A stretch of 64,000 bases of DNA from Dimargaris cristalligena (GCA_027576995.1 JANBQC010000021.1:1-64000); one strand, 5' to 3'; numbered from the stretch's first letter, positions 12,882 to 24,300 are shown. Made by a program: numbers and translations. The notes: generated from the letters alone by a model not told the origin.

Positions 12882-13418
12882 ATGACTCGCGCTGCCACTT
12901 ACACCGCTCTCCTTCTCGGTGCCTTGATCACCAATGTCGGCTACTTTGCGTCCGCCCACCCCGCCGACGATATCAAGTACGTCGTGGAAACCGTCGTAGA
13001 CTACCAAACCCAGACGGTCGAAGGTGATTCCGAAGCAACGCCCGTTGCCGAGCACCGCCGCCGACGTGAATCTATCCGTCGCCGGGATGACTCTGGCAGT
13101 GGGGAACAATACACCGGTGATGGTACTTATTACAGTCCCTCGGTTGGTACCGGCTCGTGCGGTTGGGACAATAGCGACAGCGAAAAGGTCGTTGCACTTA
13201 ATGCCCCCCAGTTCGGCAACCCGGCTAATCCTAACGCCAGCCCCTACTGTGGTAAGAAGGTCAAAATCACGGGCCCCAACGGAAGCACCGAGGCTAAGAT
13301 CGTGGATAAATGCCCCGTGTGTAAGTCCGGGGATCTCGACATGAGTCCGGCTGCCTTCGACGAGGTCGGCGACCAGGACGCTGGCCGGATACCCATCACC
13401 TGGTCCTTCATCGACTAA
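12882..13418 (+). CDS. Secreted double-psi beta-barrel (RlpA/expansin-like) protein
   Basis: A single exon of 178 residues. Residues 1-25 are a signal peptide ending ASA before HPAD. A short propeptide follows, with RRRR (about 59-62) and RRR (66-68), probable Kex2-type cleavage sites. The mature part (about 77-178) is a six-stranded double-psi beta-barrel domain of the fungal RlpA/barwin-like kind: GDGTYYSP, GSCGW, VVALNAPQF, YCGKKVKI, then VDKCPVCKSGDLDMSPAAFDE and a final ITWSFID. Such proteins are extracellular, often bind or loosen wall polysaccharide, and some are effectors; enzymatic activity is often absent. ATG at 12882 is preferred over an earlier in-frame one at 12840 because it opens directly on the signal peptide. 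It is the first of four secreted-protein genes in this block and converges on the first CAP gene. Confidence 0.88.
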   Translation: MTRAATYTALLLGALITNVGYFASAHPADDIKYVVETVVDYQTQTVEGDSEATPVAEHRRRRESIRRRDDSGSGEQYTGDGTYYSPSVGTGSCGWDNSDSEKVVALNAPQFGNPANPNASPYCGKKVKITGPNGSTEAKIVDKCPVCKSGDLDMSPAAFDEVGDQDAGRIPITWSFID

Positions 13419-13858
13419 GCCGATCATAATTGTCCAGTAATTTCAAAATTGCCTCGGGGACATCACGTGACCTCACATCCCTTCCTCTAGGCTGAAAATT
13501 ACAGCTGCAGGCTCAGTTGTCCAACAAAACACTCTCTTTACTTTTTCGTTTACGCCCTTTCTCTCTGTACACAGCATAGTAAATAGTCGCTAGTTTATTA
13601 TAGCTTGGCTAATGCCACATGACACCGTCTTATACTCAAATCAGTACCACCTAAATAAAATAAATAAAAATTGTATACTGTTCGAAATATGAATGAACAA
13701 ATAACTATATATAACAATATGAAAGTAGTAGGCCAAACCTAGCTGGATACTGTCGAAGAAATCTAACTATTAAATCATAAAGGATACCAAAAAAAAAAAA
13801 AAGGCTACTGCCATATTTTTATAAGTGAGTTAGGGATTAGATGGTCTAAGCGCGACCA

Positions 13859-14788
13859 CTAAGTGTATCTGCCTAACTCCATGGTATAATAAATACCCAC
13901 TTTAGCATACCCCATTCGAACACTTTTGGGGTTGATCATATTCAAATAGTGGCCTTCGGACTTGGTCCATCCGTTCATGGCTTCCGCGGCGGTTACGTAA
14001 CCATAGGCCACATTTTCCGCACAGAAATTCCACTTGACACCCGCTTTGCTTAGACGCGCACCCAGCGAGCCAGCAGAATCATTGTGGGTCATTGTATGGA
14101 TTGAGTTCTGGTAGTTCGAGTGTTTGACGGCCAAGGCGTTGAGGGTGGCGTCCATTACCGCCGGCTGAAGACCCAGAGACCTGCGTAGTTCATTGAGTTT
14201 ATCGAGTATCAGCCGAGCGTCCTTCGGCTCGGATCCGCCACTGGTATTAGGATCACTGGGCGCTGGGGTAGTGGTCGGCTCCGTGTCATTTTTGGTTGAT
14301 GTGGGCTGTTTCTTGGTCGTTGTGGTCTTGGGTTTTTTAGTGAGGACATTCGTAGGAGCTGTATGATTGTTTTCGGTTACAGTGGCTGGTTCTGGGGTAG
14401 TATCCGGCATACCCACGGTGGTTGTCAGGGTTATGGTGCGCGTAACTGTTACGACCTGGCCGCCTGGAATATCGGGTCTTGCGGCGTTTGTAGACTCATC
14501 TTTCGTCGGGGAGGACTGGTAGTAGAGGGTTTTCACGGGTTGAGCCCTGGGTTCAAGCTTACGGCGAGGCTCAAGTAAGTTTTGGGCCAGCAGGCCCCCT
14601 GCACCGCGTCGCAGCTGTCGTTCGGTAGTGGCACTTGCCTGGCCGACGGGTCCGTTGCCGTCATTCGGCAGAGAGTTGATAGCAACGGGATTAGGGGTTA
14701 CTCCTTGGGACCTAATGACCTGTCCCGAAGGTGATCCTTTTGCGATCGCGATGATAGCCAGCATCGAAATGACAAGAGCTGACTTCAT
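13859..14788 (-). CDS. Secreted CAP (PR-1/SCP-like) protein 1
   Basis: A single exon of 309 residues. The signal peptide is about residues 1-18, with a dibasic site (LRRG) near 61. A long Thr/Pro/Lys-rich linker (about 111-188) precedes a C-terminal CAP domain (about 189-309). Visible CAP signatures are NELRRSLGLQP, the THND histidine, CAENVAYGY and GHYLNMINP. Fungal CAP proteins (Pry/PR-1) are extracellular and bind sterols or fatty acids. The last strand is odd: the usual GKYWTQVFA is GIYYTMELG and the protein stops shortly after. The conserved GHRxNIL is GHYLNMI. The domain may be diverging or partly degraded, but the frame is intact. The ATG was chosen because it opens directly on the signal peptide. 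It lies in tandem with CAP protein 2. Confidence 0.85.
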   Translation of the reverse strand: MKSALVISMLAIIAIAKGSPSGQVIRSQGVTPNPVAINSLPNDGNGPVGQASATTERQLRRGAGGLLAQNLLEPRRKLEPRAQPVKTLYYQSSPTKDESTNAARPDIPGGQVVTVTRTITLTTTVGMPDTTPEPATVTENNHTAPTNVLTKKPKTTTTKKQPTSTKNDTEPTTTPAPSDPNTSGGSEPKDARLILDKLNELRRSLGLQPAVMDATLNALAVKHSNYQNSIHTMTHNDSAGSLGARLSKAGVKWNFCAENVAYGYVTAAEAMNGWTKSEGHYLNMINPKSVRMGYAKVGIYYTMELGRYT

Positions 14789-15796
14789 TATGCTACAATG
14801 GGCCGGGAAACGGAAGGGAAGGGGGGGGGCAGTAGGCAAAGCGGAATACTGCCTTTAATAGAAACAAATGCTGTAGCCAGTATAGAATAGGGGATTAAAA
14901 TTTGAATACTCAATAGTTTAAAAGGGCAGTGCGTGGTTTTTATATCCAATCTTTAAAGACACCACTTTTCTCAGCCTTTAGTTACCAATTGTGGCAAAAA
15001 AATAAACTATAGCGAGTGGATTCCGCTGCTGCATTCGAATTTATTGATCAACTGTCCGAGTTTCCCTATCCATAGCAGGGCTATCCAGTAGCTCCACGAT
15101 ACTGATAAAAGAACAAAAGTGTTCTTAATTCGTTTTACGCATCTCATCCACTATCTATGATATGTCGTGGGTTCTCAATGTTCGTTTCTGAGGCAGAAAT
15201 CCCAAATAGAACCACTTAGTTCGTTTTTAATCCCTCCTACGGTTGTTATGAATGGATATACCCATGTAAGTCTAGGCATAGTATTAGACCTAATGCCACT
15301 GGCTATATTTTTAGAGCCTACCTAATTGTCTATGTACCCTTAAGCTACAATGGTACCATTTGAATTGATTCATATCTGCTAAGTATGGTGCCAACATTAT
15401 GTTTATAATAAGTTTTCGGGGCTCTACTGTCACTGTAACGTCGGTGTGCCGTGTTGCCCGTATCACAATGCTAGGCAGCTCTCATAAATAGATATCGGTA
15501 AGCTTTATTCACGATCTAAAAAACAACCCCCCCCCCCCCCGAATATTTAATTATCATCCATCGACGCCCTACGCTTATATCTGATTTCGGCATTTTAGAG
15601 CGTTATTGACAAATATACAATTCAAAAATCAATTATTAGTCTGTAGATGAAATACGTATATAGTACACTAGTATTGTAAATTAATTGCGAACAAGCAAAG
15701 AATAAATGGTTACTAATGGACTATTGATAGCAAGCGAAGGGAAGGAAAATGGCTCAAACATAGAGCCCATCTCCTCGAACTATGATAGGGAGAAGG
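14789..15796. other. Intergenic region between CAP genes 1 and 2
   Basis: The upstream region of CAP gene 1 and the 3' end of CAP gene 2, AT-rich. It contains a run of 14 C residues (15527-15540) that could be a sequencing or length-variation site. No other feature is visible. Confidence 0.5.
15527..15540 (+). repeat. C14 homopolymer
   Basis: An uninterrupted run of 14 C in otherwise AT-rich DNA. Similar but shorter runs occur at 33361-33370 (G10) and 38595-38606 (C12). Confidence 0.9.
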
Positions 15797-16621
15797 CTAG
15801 GAGTCTCCTGGATAATGTGCGAACATTTGGGTGGAGTACTTTCCCGAACGAGCATAGCCCATCCGTATACTATCGGGGTTCAGAATATTGGCTCGGTGAC
15901 CAGGTGATTTCATCCAGGCTTCCATGTCCGCGGTCGGGTCTGGATAACCCATGGCCACATTTTCAGCCACCGAGTCCCAGCCTGGTTTGATGCGGGATAG
16001 TCGCTGGTCGGCGGAACCTTGGGGGTCATCGTGGGTCATCTTTCCCGAGGCCTTTTGGTATTCGGAATGGGCCTGGGCCACCCGAGTCAGGTCGGAATCG
16101 GCAATGGTCGGTTGGAGCCCTAATTTAGCCCGGGCTTGGTTGACTGCTTCGAGCACCACACCCACCGCATTGTCGGCGCCCGCCAAGTTGGGCAATTCCA
16201 GTGGGAGATCTTGGGCTTGGGCCAACTCTGAATTAGAATCATTCAAAGTGATGTTCGTCGGCTCTTTGCTGTTGAATATTTTAGGCGAATTCCATTCATC
16301 TTCATTGGCAGGGCTGGTGGGGGTTGGAACACCGGCGGTTACAGTCGCCGTAACTATGACCTTAACTTCGCCGGGGATTGAATCATTTGATTGCTTTAGA
16401 GGGTCCTGGTCCGCCATGATAGCCGGCTTCGGCACGTCGACGTAGGCGCGCCTGGTTCCTTGTGGCCGGGTCTGGGCGTAATGGAGTTTGTCGATGACTA
16501 GGCTGTCGGCGTTCGCTGCATGGGCCGTTCGTACCAATAGAGGTAGTATATTAACAGAGTTCCCAGAAGCGACATGGGTTCCGAAAATTGCTACAGCTGT
16601 AGCAATCTTGCTTATGAGCAT
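15797..16621 (-). CDS. Secreted CAP (PR-1/SCP-like) protein 2
   Basis: A single exon of 274 residues. The signal peptide is about 1-19. A dibasic GTRRAY site follows near residue 58, then a Val/Thr/Pro linker (VTATVTAGVPTPTSP). The CAP domain is about residues 150-268. CAP signatures are complete: NQARAKLGLQP, AQAHSEYQ, MTHDDPQGS, VAENVAMGY, SPGHRANILNP and GKYSTQMFAHY. The cavity His/Glu residues (THD, AEN, GHR) are present, so it looks functional. Likely role: extracellular lipid or sterol binding. It shares strand and architecture with CAP protein 1, including the Val-Thr-rich stretch, which suggests an old tandem duplication. A GATAAATAG sequence sits 303 bases upstream. Confidence 0.9.
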   Translation of the reverse strand: MLISKIATAVAIFGTHVASGNSVNILPLLVRTAHAANADSLVIDKLHYAQTRPQGTRRAYVDVPKPAIMADQDPLKQSNDSIPGEVKVIVTATVTAGVPTPTSPANEDEWNSPKIFNSKEPTNITLNDSNSELAQAQDLPLELPNLAGADNAVGVVLEAVNQARAKLGLQPTIADSDLTRVAQAHSEYQKASGKMTHDDPQGSADQRLSRIKPGWDSVAENVAMGYPDPTADMEAWMKSPGHRANILNPDSIRMGYARSGKYSTQMFAHYPGDS

Positions 16622-16893
16622 CGGTGTTAAGGCGCTACTTGGAAAAACAGTGAATCTAGGTGTTCAGCAATATTAGAACCGTCCTAATTCAAACGACTTG
16701 ATTGGTGGGTGCTGTTGAGGTTGGTAGCAGTCAAAAACACGTTATTACTAAGGCTAATTAAAGTAGTAATTAGGGGAATTGTATAATAACCGTAAATTGG
16801 TATCACGATAAGCGTGTCAGCGAGAGATTTGAGCAGGCGGAAGTATATACTAGAAATCAGGGTAAGAGCATTGTGGCAGGGCTACTGGACAGT

Positions 16894-16907
16894 TATATAT
16901 ATATATT
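16894..16907. repeat. TA microsatellite upstream of CAP gene 2
   Basis: A short (TA)n run about 280 bases upstream of CAP gene 2. It is one of about ten such tracts in the window. Confidence 0.85.
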
Positions 16908-16923
16908 ACTGGTATAGATAGGG

Positions 16924-16932
16924 CTATTTATC
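16924..16932 (-). promoter_or_regulatory. TATA-like GATAAATAG upstream of CAP gene 2
   Basis: Read on the minus strand this is GATAAATAG, one base from the TATAAATAG found upstream of three other genes here, and 303 bases before the start codon. CAP gene 3 has the same distance. Confidence 0.45.
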
Positions 16933-17874
16933 GTCGATATTTTTTAAATAGCCCTTGGGATTATTGTGAATAGCACCCATTAGCAAATATAAAAAGATGT
17001 AGGTGCTATAATAATCGTTTATTTCTACAGGCGCGATGAAAGATGGAGTGGCAAAACCTCGCAAAGGCCCTTAAAAGACACTGGGCTGATGGTGATAAGT
17101 GTTCCTCTGACTTATTGGGTTCATTGTTCATATGGTTAACAAAGTAGAGGTATGACAGGTTCCTGCCTAGGATCCCAAAGGCAGCATAGCCATTGCAGCC
17201 CTTCGGGATTATGACGACTGGTCGGCCTTCTCTTGGTTCTTTAATATTTGTTCAGCGCACCTTTGTTTGCTACGTTAGCTGAAAGAGGGGAAACGAATTC
17301 CGCAAATACCAGAGTTCAGTAGGGGGTCGTTTTGGCTTCATTGTGACTTACTTACTATAGCTAAGTAATAAAATTCAAATATATGATCCATATTATTAAT
17401 TGGTCATTAAGCTACTATCAGTCAGCATAGTTGTGGGGTTATCGTCGCCTTAGAAGGCTGGCGGGAAAGACCATATGTCTCAATGAGGTCAGCTATGACT
17501 GCTCATTCGCCCCAACCCTGCATTACCAAAGGCCGGTGTATATGTATTGTATAGGAGTGTAATTGGGGCAATGGTAAATAAAAATGGAGATTCCAAATAA
17601 AAAAAATGACAATAGTAGTCGTTTATAGTGCTGCCAACTTTGGTGCTGGGGGTATATGTAAGTAAATGAATGGTCCGAATACTATTTAACGAAGGTGGAA
17701 AATAAGGACCCGTGACCCCCTTTCAGGAGGCTTGCCAACCCCCTCCCTCGTTACCATACGGATATTTGGAAGGCATTTCCAATAAACCCGGGTGACCAGC
17801 CTAAGTTTCTTACCCTGAGTAGCTGTCTTGACAAAGTAGTAATGGCCAGGCAACCTTTATCCGTCCCCCTAGCA

Positions 17875-18168
17875 TCAATTGGAAATATGATTGACCATTT
17901 GATTGCAGAAACGACTTAATTCGTTGAACTTGTATTTATTGTAGAAGCTATCGCATGTTAATCCCGACGGTGGTTTGACTAGAGCTTGGATCAGATAAAA
18001 ACATGGAGAACCCATTCCCCCCACTAGGCTACCCAAGCCTATTAAGGGGCAAATTGTCTCCAGGAAAAGGACATCGTCTGCGAGACATGCATTACATAGA
18101 CCAGCAGGAAACGCCAGAAAAGGGATGAATGGCGGGTTGGAAGTCATGAGGTGAAATACCCCGGTCAT
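17875..18168 (-). CDS. Doubtful cysteine-rich small protein
   Basis: A 97-codon minus-strand frame with six cysteines (about positions 25, 28, 40, 56, 72 and 87). The N-terminal half is hydrophobic (PPFIPFLAFPAGLCNACLADD) and the tail polar. I recognise no family. It lies between CAP genes 2 and 3 in the secretome block, and its make-up would suit a small secreted cysteine-rich protein. There is no convincing signal peptide, and an upstream exon could be missing. Chance is a real possibility. Confidence 0.25.
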   Translation of the reverse strand: MTGVFHLMTSNPPFIPFLAFPAGLCNACLADDVLFLETICPLIGLGSLVGGMGSPCFYLIQALVKPPSGLTCDSFYNKYKFNELSRFCNQMVNHISN

Positions 18169-19422
18169 TGGTTTTGCTACCCCCCTTCCAAAAAGCTGCT
18201 GGTGTAAGAGGCATTTATTGGCAAAAACATGACTTGCTAATGTGGGGCTTTTTTACCCCGCTTGGCGCTTAAATGTAGGCAGGAGTAGGGCATTGGGGGC
18301 TGGGCTATTCGTCTATTTTTGTCACAGCCCACATGGAATGAGTCCTTGGGTGTCTGAAAAGGATGGCTATACCATGTACCTGTCCATTAAGACTTTGAAG
18401 TCACCACTGCCATACACTTCTTAACACACTATTCAGATAACGGCCGAAGCGTCTTCTCCGGACCTACTGCACGGCCGATCTATGATTATTTAGATCCTTG
18501 GCTATTCAATGGATACCCGAAACTAACCCAAAAACCTCCCTGCTGGAACCAAGAGTGGTCGTTTAATCGGGTCTTTTGTATACCCAATTCGCCACCAATA
18601 CACGATCTATACTATCTCTCCTAGTTCACAGTATAATTCGCTCAATTATGTGGCCTGTCCTTTTGTGAGCTGCACCACCCCTTAATGAATGAATGGCGGG
18701 CTTTCTATTACCCTTGTACTTTCCACCGAAAAACGAACGTTTCTTTTGACCATGCTCGACTGGGCTGCTCCTCTCCCTTTCACCACCCGTTCCTCAATCA
18801 TGGAGAAGCGCCTCGCTGCGTCCATTCAGCCTACAAACGGTGCATAGGGCCGGGGTGGAGTTCCTACAAATCTAACCGGCGACCTCTCCCAATTAAGCAG
18901 TCGAAATAGGTCGCTAAGGGACACTGCCTGACTGGTCACTGAACCGCCGCATTACCTTTTAAACGAGTATGTCGGAGTTGGTGGTCATTAGATCTTCGGC
19001 CAACTGTTATAGTCTGCATGTTCATCTAAATAAGCCAATATGAAGAGCTAGACGGGTCACCACCGGCTGAGTTATAGGGAAAGCGGGGGTGATTCATGCC
19101 CGCTGAACCCGGCCGGGTTTCTTCAGCGGCACAATGGTCCAAAGGGGAGTTCAGTGTGGATAGCCGCATGGAAGGACAACAGCCATGCATAAGTGCATGG
19201 TACCTTCTGGAGAGCCGGCCGATAGTTGCAGTACATGTCCCACTGGGCTACGGCTACTGCCACCGTCTCCCCCCCTTTTTCGACACACCCGACAAAAGTT
19301 GGAAGGTGGGCTAGTGGTGGACACGGGCAACTTCGTTGACCTCAACTTTCTGTACCCAAAACTTACTTACCCACTGACCCTGCCCGCTAAATGAAAGGCT
19401 GTCTGTATATTAAATGCGTTCA
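18169..19422. other. Intergenic region upstream of CAP gene 3
   Basis: No supported gene; several short frames overlap on both strands without motifs. The right end holds the promoter of CAP gene 3. Confidence 0.5.
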
Positions 19423-19431
19423 TATAAATAG
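19423..19431 (+). promoter_or_regulatory. TATA box TATAAATAG of CAP gene 3
   Basis: TATAAATAG lies 303 bases before the start codon at 19726 and is identical to the element of the DPBB gene. Confidence 0.6.
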
Positions 19432-19725
19432 TAGAGAGAATGACTCCCCAATGATATATCCTCATCACCCATCGCTTCTATCTGTTGTTTGATACAACTT
19501 GTAGCCACATCTTTCCTTCGACTCGTATTCATTACCACCCTGTCACTTTTGGCCATTACTTTCATTTATCACTGTGTGATATTCGCCAATTCCTACTATT
19601 TCTTTGGATCTGTAATTGATTTCTGGCTGGTTATCCGGATCGCTTCCATATCCTACCGATACTATTGTGGCTTACATTTTTACCCACCCGCCCACCTACC
19701 ATCCCACCTACACGTCTCATTCAAC

Positions 19726-20385
19726 ATGAAGGTCAGCATCGCCTGTATTGCCAGCCTCTTCATCGCTGCCGCCGCTAGTGTCAACGCCAGCCCCGCGGTT
19801 GAGGGGAGCGCGCGCCATGCCATTGAACAACGCGCGGAGCCTAAGTTCGGTGCCCCGATCACGCTAAGCCCGCGGGACGGGCTCGGTGCCTCGGACGAAG
19901 GGCACCTTCTCCAGCGTCGCCAGGGCTGGGGCCGCAGCCGGGGTCGTGGCCGCGGTAACAACAACGATGACGACCTTGATCGTGACTACCAAGGCGGTCG
20001 GAACAGTGGGTCCAACCAGGCCAACAATCAGTACATGCTCCAACTGGTGAACAACGCCCGCCGTCGGGCGGGTCTGCGTCCGGTCGAATACGACCAATCA
20101 TTGGAAGAAATGGCCATCCGCCATAGCCAATACCAGGCCAATTCCCGGGATATGACCCATTACGACCCGAATGGTTCGTTGGGCGACCGGACCAACCAGG
20201 TCGGCGTGCGCTGGGGCTCGGTGGCCGAAAACGTCGCCGAAGGCCAGAATAGTGAAGAGGACGTCATGGATGCCTGGATGGGCTCTTCCGGCCATCGCCG
20301 TAATATCCTCAGTCCGAGCAGTACCGCCACCGCCGTGGCCAAGGTTGGCCAATACTGGACCCAGGTTTTCGCCCAGATGGATTAG
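19726..20385 (+). CDS. Secreted CAP (PR-1/SCP-like) protein 3
   Basis: A single exon of 219 residues, the shortest of the three CAP proteins. The signal peptide is about 1-21 (SVNA before SPAV), with a dibasic QRRQ near 64-67. A basic Gly/Arg stretch (GWGRSRGRGRGNNND) and an Asp-rich stretch follow. The CAP domain runs from about 101 to the end, with NNARRRAGLRP, MTHYDPNGSLGDR, VAENVAEGQ, SGHRRNIL and GQYWTQVFA. All core CAP residues are present. The open frame extends upstream for 79 codons, but this ATG opens directly on the signal peptide and sits 303 bases after a TATA box. It is on the opposite strand to CAP genes 1 and 2, so it is a dispersed rather than head-to-tail copy. Confidence 0.9.
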   Translation: MKVSIACIASLFIAAAASVNASPAVEGSARHAIEQRAEPKFGAPITLSPRDGLGASDEGHLLQRRQGWGRSRGRGRGNNNDDDLDRDYQGGRNSGSNQANNQYMLQLVNNARRRAGLRPVEYDQSLEEMAIRHSQYQANSRDMTHYDPNGSLGDRTNQVGVRWGSVAENVAEGQNSEEDVMDAWMGSSGHRRNILSPSSTATAVAKVGQYWTQVFAQMD

Positions 20386-21346
20386 CCGTTGATTTTCTTT
20401 GCTGTGCCGGCGCTTCTTATGCTGTGGAATCAAGGATCGCATTATTCGACCCTGCTCTTTGACCTATATTTGTAACTGTGATCTACGATCACTATATTCC
20501 ACTGGTCTTTCTTCGGAAAGATATCCTATTCATTACTGATAAAGTTGTGTCTTGGAATAACAAATCCACGATGGTCAAATCGATAGCCAGACAATGATTT
20601 GGTGGTTCTAGTAGTAGCAATAATACGCGTGGCTTCTGTAACTGAGGGTGCTATACAATTAGAATATAATAATATTTCACTAAGTTGCTGTGGGAAGGGT
20701 AAAGTGGTTTATGTTAACCCAGGTCCGAATAGTAGGTCCCTTCATTTTGAACGACGATATAGAGTTTTTTTTTAAAAAAATCAGCCGTATAACGAGAATC
20801 CCGCTTGGAAAGGTATAATTTTACGAATTAAATACAATGGTTCGACATAATACTCCATCTTAAACTCTTAGAACATCTCTTCCAACTCCCGGTGTAAGAA
20901 TTGCTGCTATTGCAAGTCTATTAATTAATGACTTCTACCCAAGTATTTCCACATTTACTGTTATTCTAAATAGATATAAAATATACACATAGGAGTATAT
21001 GGATTTCGGCCACTTCAACCACGACCGTTTTATAGTTTGTGTAAAAATAAACTGATGCCCACAAGACTATCATCCTATCCTGGCCATGATGAATAAGACA
21101 ATAGCTCATGCGTACACCATCCGAGCCCAACTGTTTTGGTTACTCGAACGAGTTTGTCGAGGTGGGTCGAATATAAGGCACGGTTTTAGGGGGAACGTCA
21201 GAGGGGAACGGGTTAGGCAAGTGGAAGAGCAAACGACGAGGAGATGGAATCGACTCTGGCAAGTTATCATCCAATTGGAGGAAGAGGATAGGCGAAGGGT
21301 GTGTGATTCAAGAAAAAAAAATGAGAGAATGTGTGTTGTTTTTTGT
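20386..21346. other. Convergent 3' intergenic region
   Basis: Lies between the stop codons of CAP gene 3 and the large orphan gene. It is AT-rich, with a T-run/A-run near 20766-20780 that could fold as a short hairpin. No gene seen. Confidence 0.5.
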
Positions 21347-24300
21347 TTAAAAGGATGGTCGATCAGCCAGGGAGTGCGTCGTCAGTCCCGCCAAAGCGAA
21401 TCCGGCGGCGGCCGAGTTTGATTGACTAGTCGGTGCCAAACTTAGGGATAGCTGGTGCTGCTGCTGTTCGACCACCAGTGCGGAAGTCGAGTGAAGTGCG
21501 AGCGAAGTGGCGGAGAGGCTAGAGGAAGCCTGGGCAATGGCCTGTTCCACGGAAAAGGGGGCCGAATCGTCCGACGCAAAGAGCACGCTGCTCAGTCCCG
21601 TCGACCCGATGGGTCCGTTTTCCCCGGAGCAACCCAGTCCGAGCAGGTTGGGGTCGCCAATACTACTTCCATGCGAACTAACAGGGTTGGAATCGATGTT
21701 ACTGACACCGCTTATACCCATCAGATGGCTCGTATTGAGAAACCCGGGACCGCCGGAGGTAGTGGGCATCATATTAAAGCCGGGTATACCCATGGGAAGG
21801 TGAGGGTGGCCGGCAAGGGGGTGCTGTTGCGGCATCGGGTGATGATGCTGCTGCTGTTGGTGTTGTTGGCCCATGATCATTCGCAGCTGACGGAGTTGCC
21901 ATTCGTAGTGCTGTTGTTCCTGGTGGGCCCGACTTTCACTAGCCTGCCAGACCTGGACCAGCTCTGCCTGACGGAGATGCAGATGCGCCAGTTGCTGTTC
22001 CAGATCTTGGACCCGGGTCATGAGCTGGACCCGTTCGGGAATTAAAGCCAGCAGAGCGTCCTCCACCTGCTGCTTCGACCATTGGCCCACCTGGGTTTTC
22101 ATGGTATGTAGCACTTCCAGGCTCAGCGGTTCCTCTGAGGGATTAGGGGGTGCTTGGCTTGCGAGGTGGTTCTCAGTGGGTGGTGGGGTAGTGACGGGTA
22201 CCGACCCATCCACGTAGGGCACACTCTGCGAAGGGGGCGTGGACTCGACCGGCGTCACCGTGGTCGTGTTATCCGCTGTTGGGATAGCACTCGACGCGGT
22301 AGTTGCCGTAGGCGTAGGAGACGGCAAAGACAGGGGAACCGAAGCGGCAACGGAAGTGGGGGAGGGAGTGGAAATCTTGCCGCTTAGCGACAAGGGAGGG
22401 ATGGGGGCACTTCCAATATCCGCCGTGGACAGCGGTTCCTCGATGGGCGAAGGGATCGAGGGGGTGAACTGAGAAGCCGCGACGGCACTCAAACCCGGTG
22501 GCGGTTTGATCGTGGTGTGTCGGAGTAGTCGCCTGGGGGGGACTACACTTGATTGAGACGTGGGGACGGAGGGAGGCGGGATGCCACTATGGTCGACTTC
22601 CGGTGGAGGCAGATCTGGGGTCGTGGGTAGCGATTCTACTTTATCGGTAGGACTAGAGTTCTTCGGTTTGGCTAGTTGGGTAATCGGTTCAGGGGATTGG
22701 GGTGGTTCGGCTTTGGCGGCCAGCTGAGCAGGGGTGGGCGGTGGTGGCTGTTTAGGCTTCCTTGGCTTCGAACTGATCTTAGGTACTCCCGAAAGTGTAG
22801 CATTTGGACGCGACATTGCCTTGGTTGATTCTAAAGTTAGGACTCGCTCTGAGGTCGAAGCTCCCGTATTCGGACCGGCCACGGGGGGCTGAGTGGGACG
22901 CTTTATCGAGTCCGATTTAGTAGTATTTGCGGCCGGCTTCGGGGTGGAAGTGACGGAGGGGGCCGTCACCGTTCTTCGTATCATAGGCTCAGGAACGGCC
23001 GTCTTACCCTTGACTTTGGCTGCTGGCGTGGAGGAGACCATGGGTTTCTTACCGGCCGCGGGACTTGACGTTCCTCCATTAGTTGAGGCCGGGGTACTCG
23101 TAACTGCAGCTTTCCCGGTTTTAACCCCCTTCCCCGACGAAGCCGTAGTGCTCGCCATCATCATAGCCGCCGCCGCTTCCGCAGTGGCAATTTTGGATCC
23201 CTCGGGCCGTTTACCATGGGCCCCCCCACTACCGCTATTACTTTTGGCCAAAGCCTGCTCGGCGAAGAACTTCTTCTGGCGTTCCCGCGAAATATTCGTT
23301 TCAAGGATTCGCCAGGCCTCTTTGAGTAGCAGTTTACCCGCAATGCCCGCCAGCTCTTCCCGACCCGTAAGCAGCCCTTCGGTGAAATCATCCATGATAT
23401 CCTGGCGTTCCACGAGGTAGTGGGTGGTGGTGGGGCTCCATTTTTGTACAAACGCTTGAATGACCGCCTTTTCCAGCTGCTGGGCCTCGGCCATCAGGAA
23501 CCCCAGACAGTCAATGCAGACCAGGGCCAGGTCTTTGGCGGCCAACAAAGTTTCCATCGCGGAAATGGACCATCCGACCACCTGTACTTGCTGCTCCTGT
23601 TCCACCGCCCGGAGGCGGCGCCGGAATTCTTTCTTGGAGGCCTTCTCGAGGCGACCGGCCAGGGTAGGCGTACTGTCTTGCACCCAGTCCTCCCAAATGG
23701 CATCGAGTTCGGCGAAAATCCGCTCGTTACGCTTGGCCACGGTCGTGCGAATCCGCTCGATGTTGTGCTCCAGTTTGGGTTGCAGCTGCATGACAGATTG
23801 CAGGGCGTGAACCCGTAGGGGCTCGAGATCACGGATAATAAAGCCGGCCATGTTATCACCGTCGGATTCCTGATCCAACTCGGGGCTCTGGTCAGCCGGG
23901 TCCGGCCCGGGGTGAGAGGGAGATGGTGGAGGGACCTGATGGCCATCCCTTCCTTCCCCGGCCGGGACAGTGGGGTATTCCATCCCCGGGTCTGCTGGAT
24001 CATTGGCATACTCGCCCGGGTGGTCCTGGGAGTGAGATGGCGAGGGTGGGGGGTGATTAGGCCGGGGGAACTGGCGTAGGGACATGAGCCGCTTCTGACA
24101 CATTTCGATGCACTCCTTCAAGATGGACTCGAATTCGCTGACGAAATCACGGGCAACTCCGTAGTAATTATCCAGAAAGGACTTGCACCAACTCAGACTG
24201 ATATCCCGGAGGTTGTTGAGGTAGTTACGGAATAGAATGTCCACTTGTTCCGCGGTTGGTTGGGGTTCATCGGGTTTGGCAACGACCGAACCCCCGCCTT

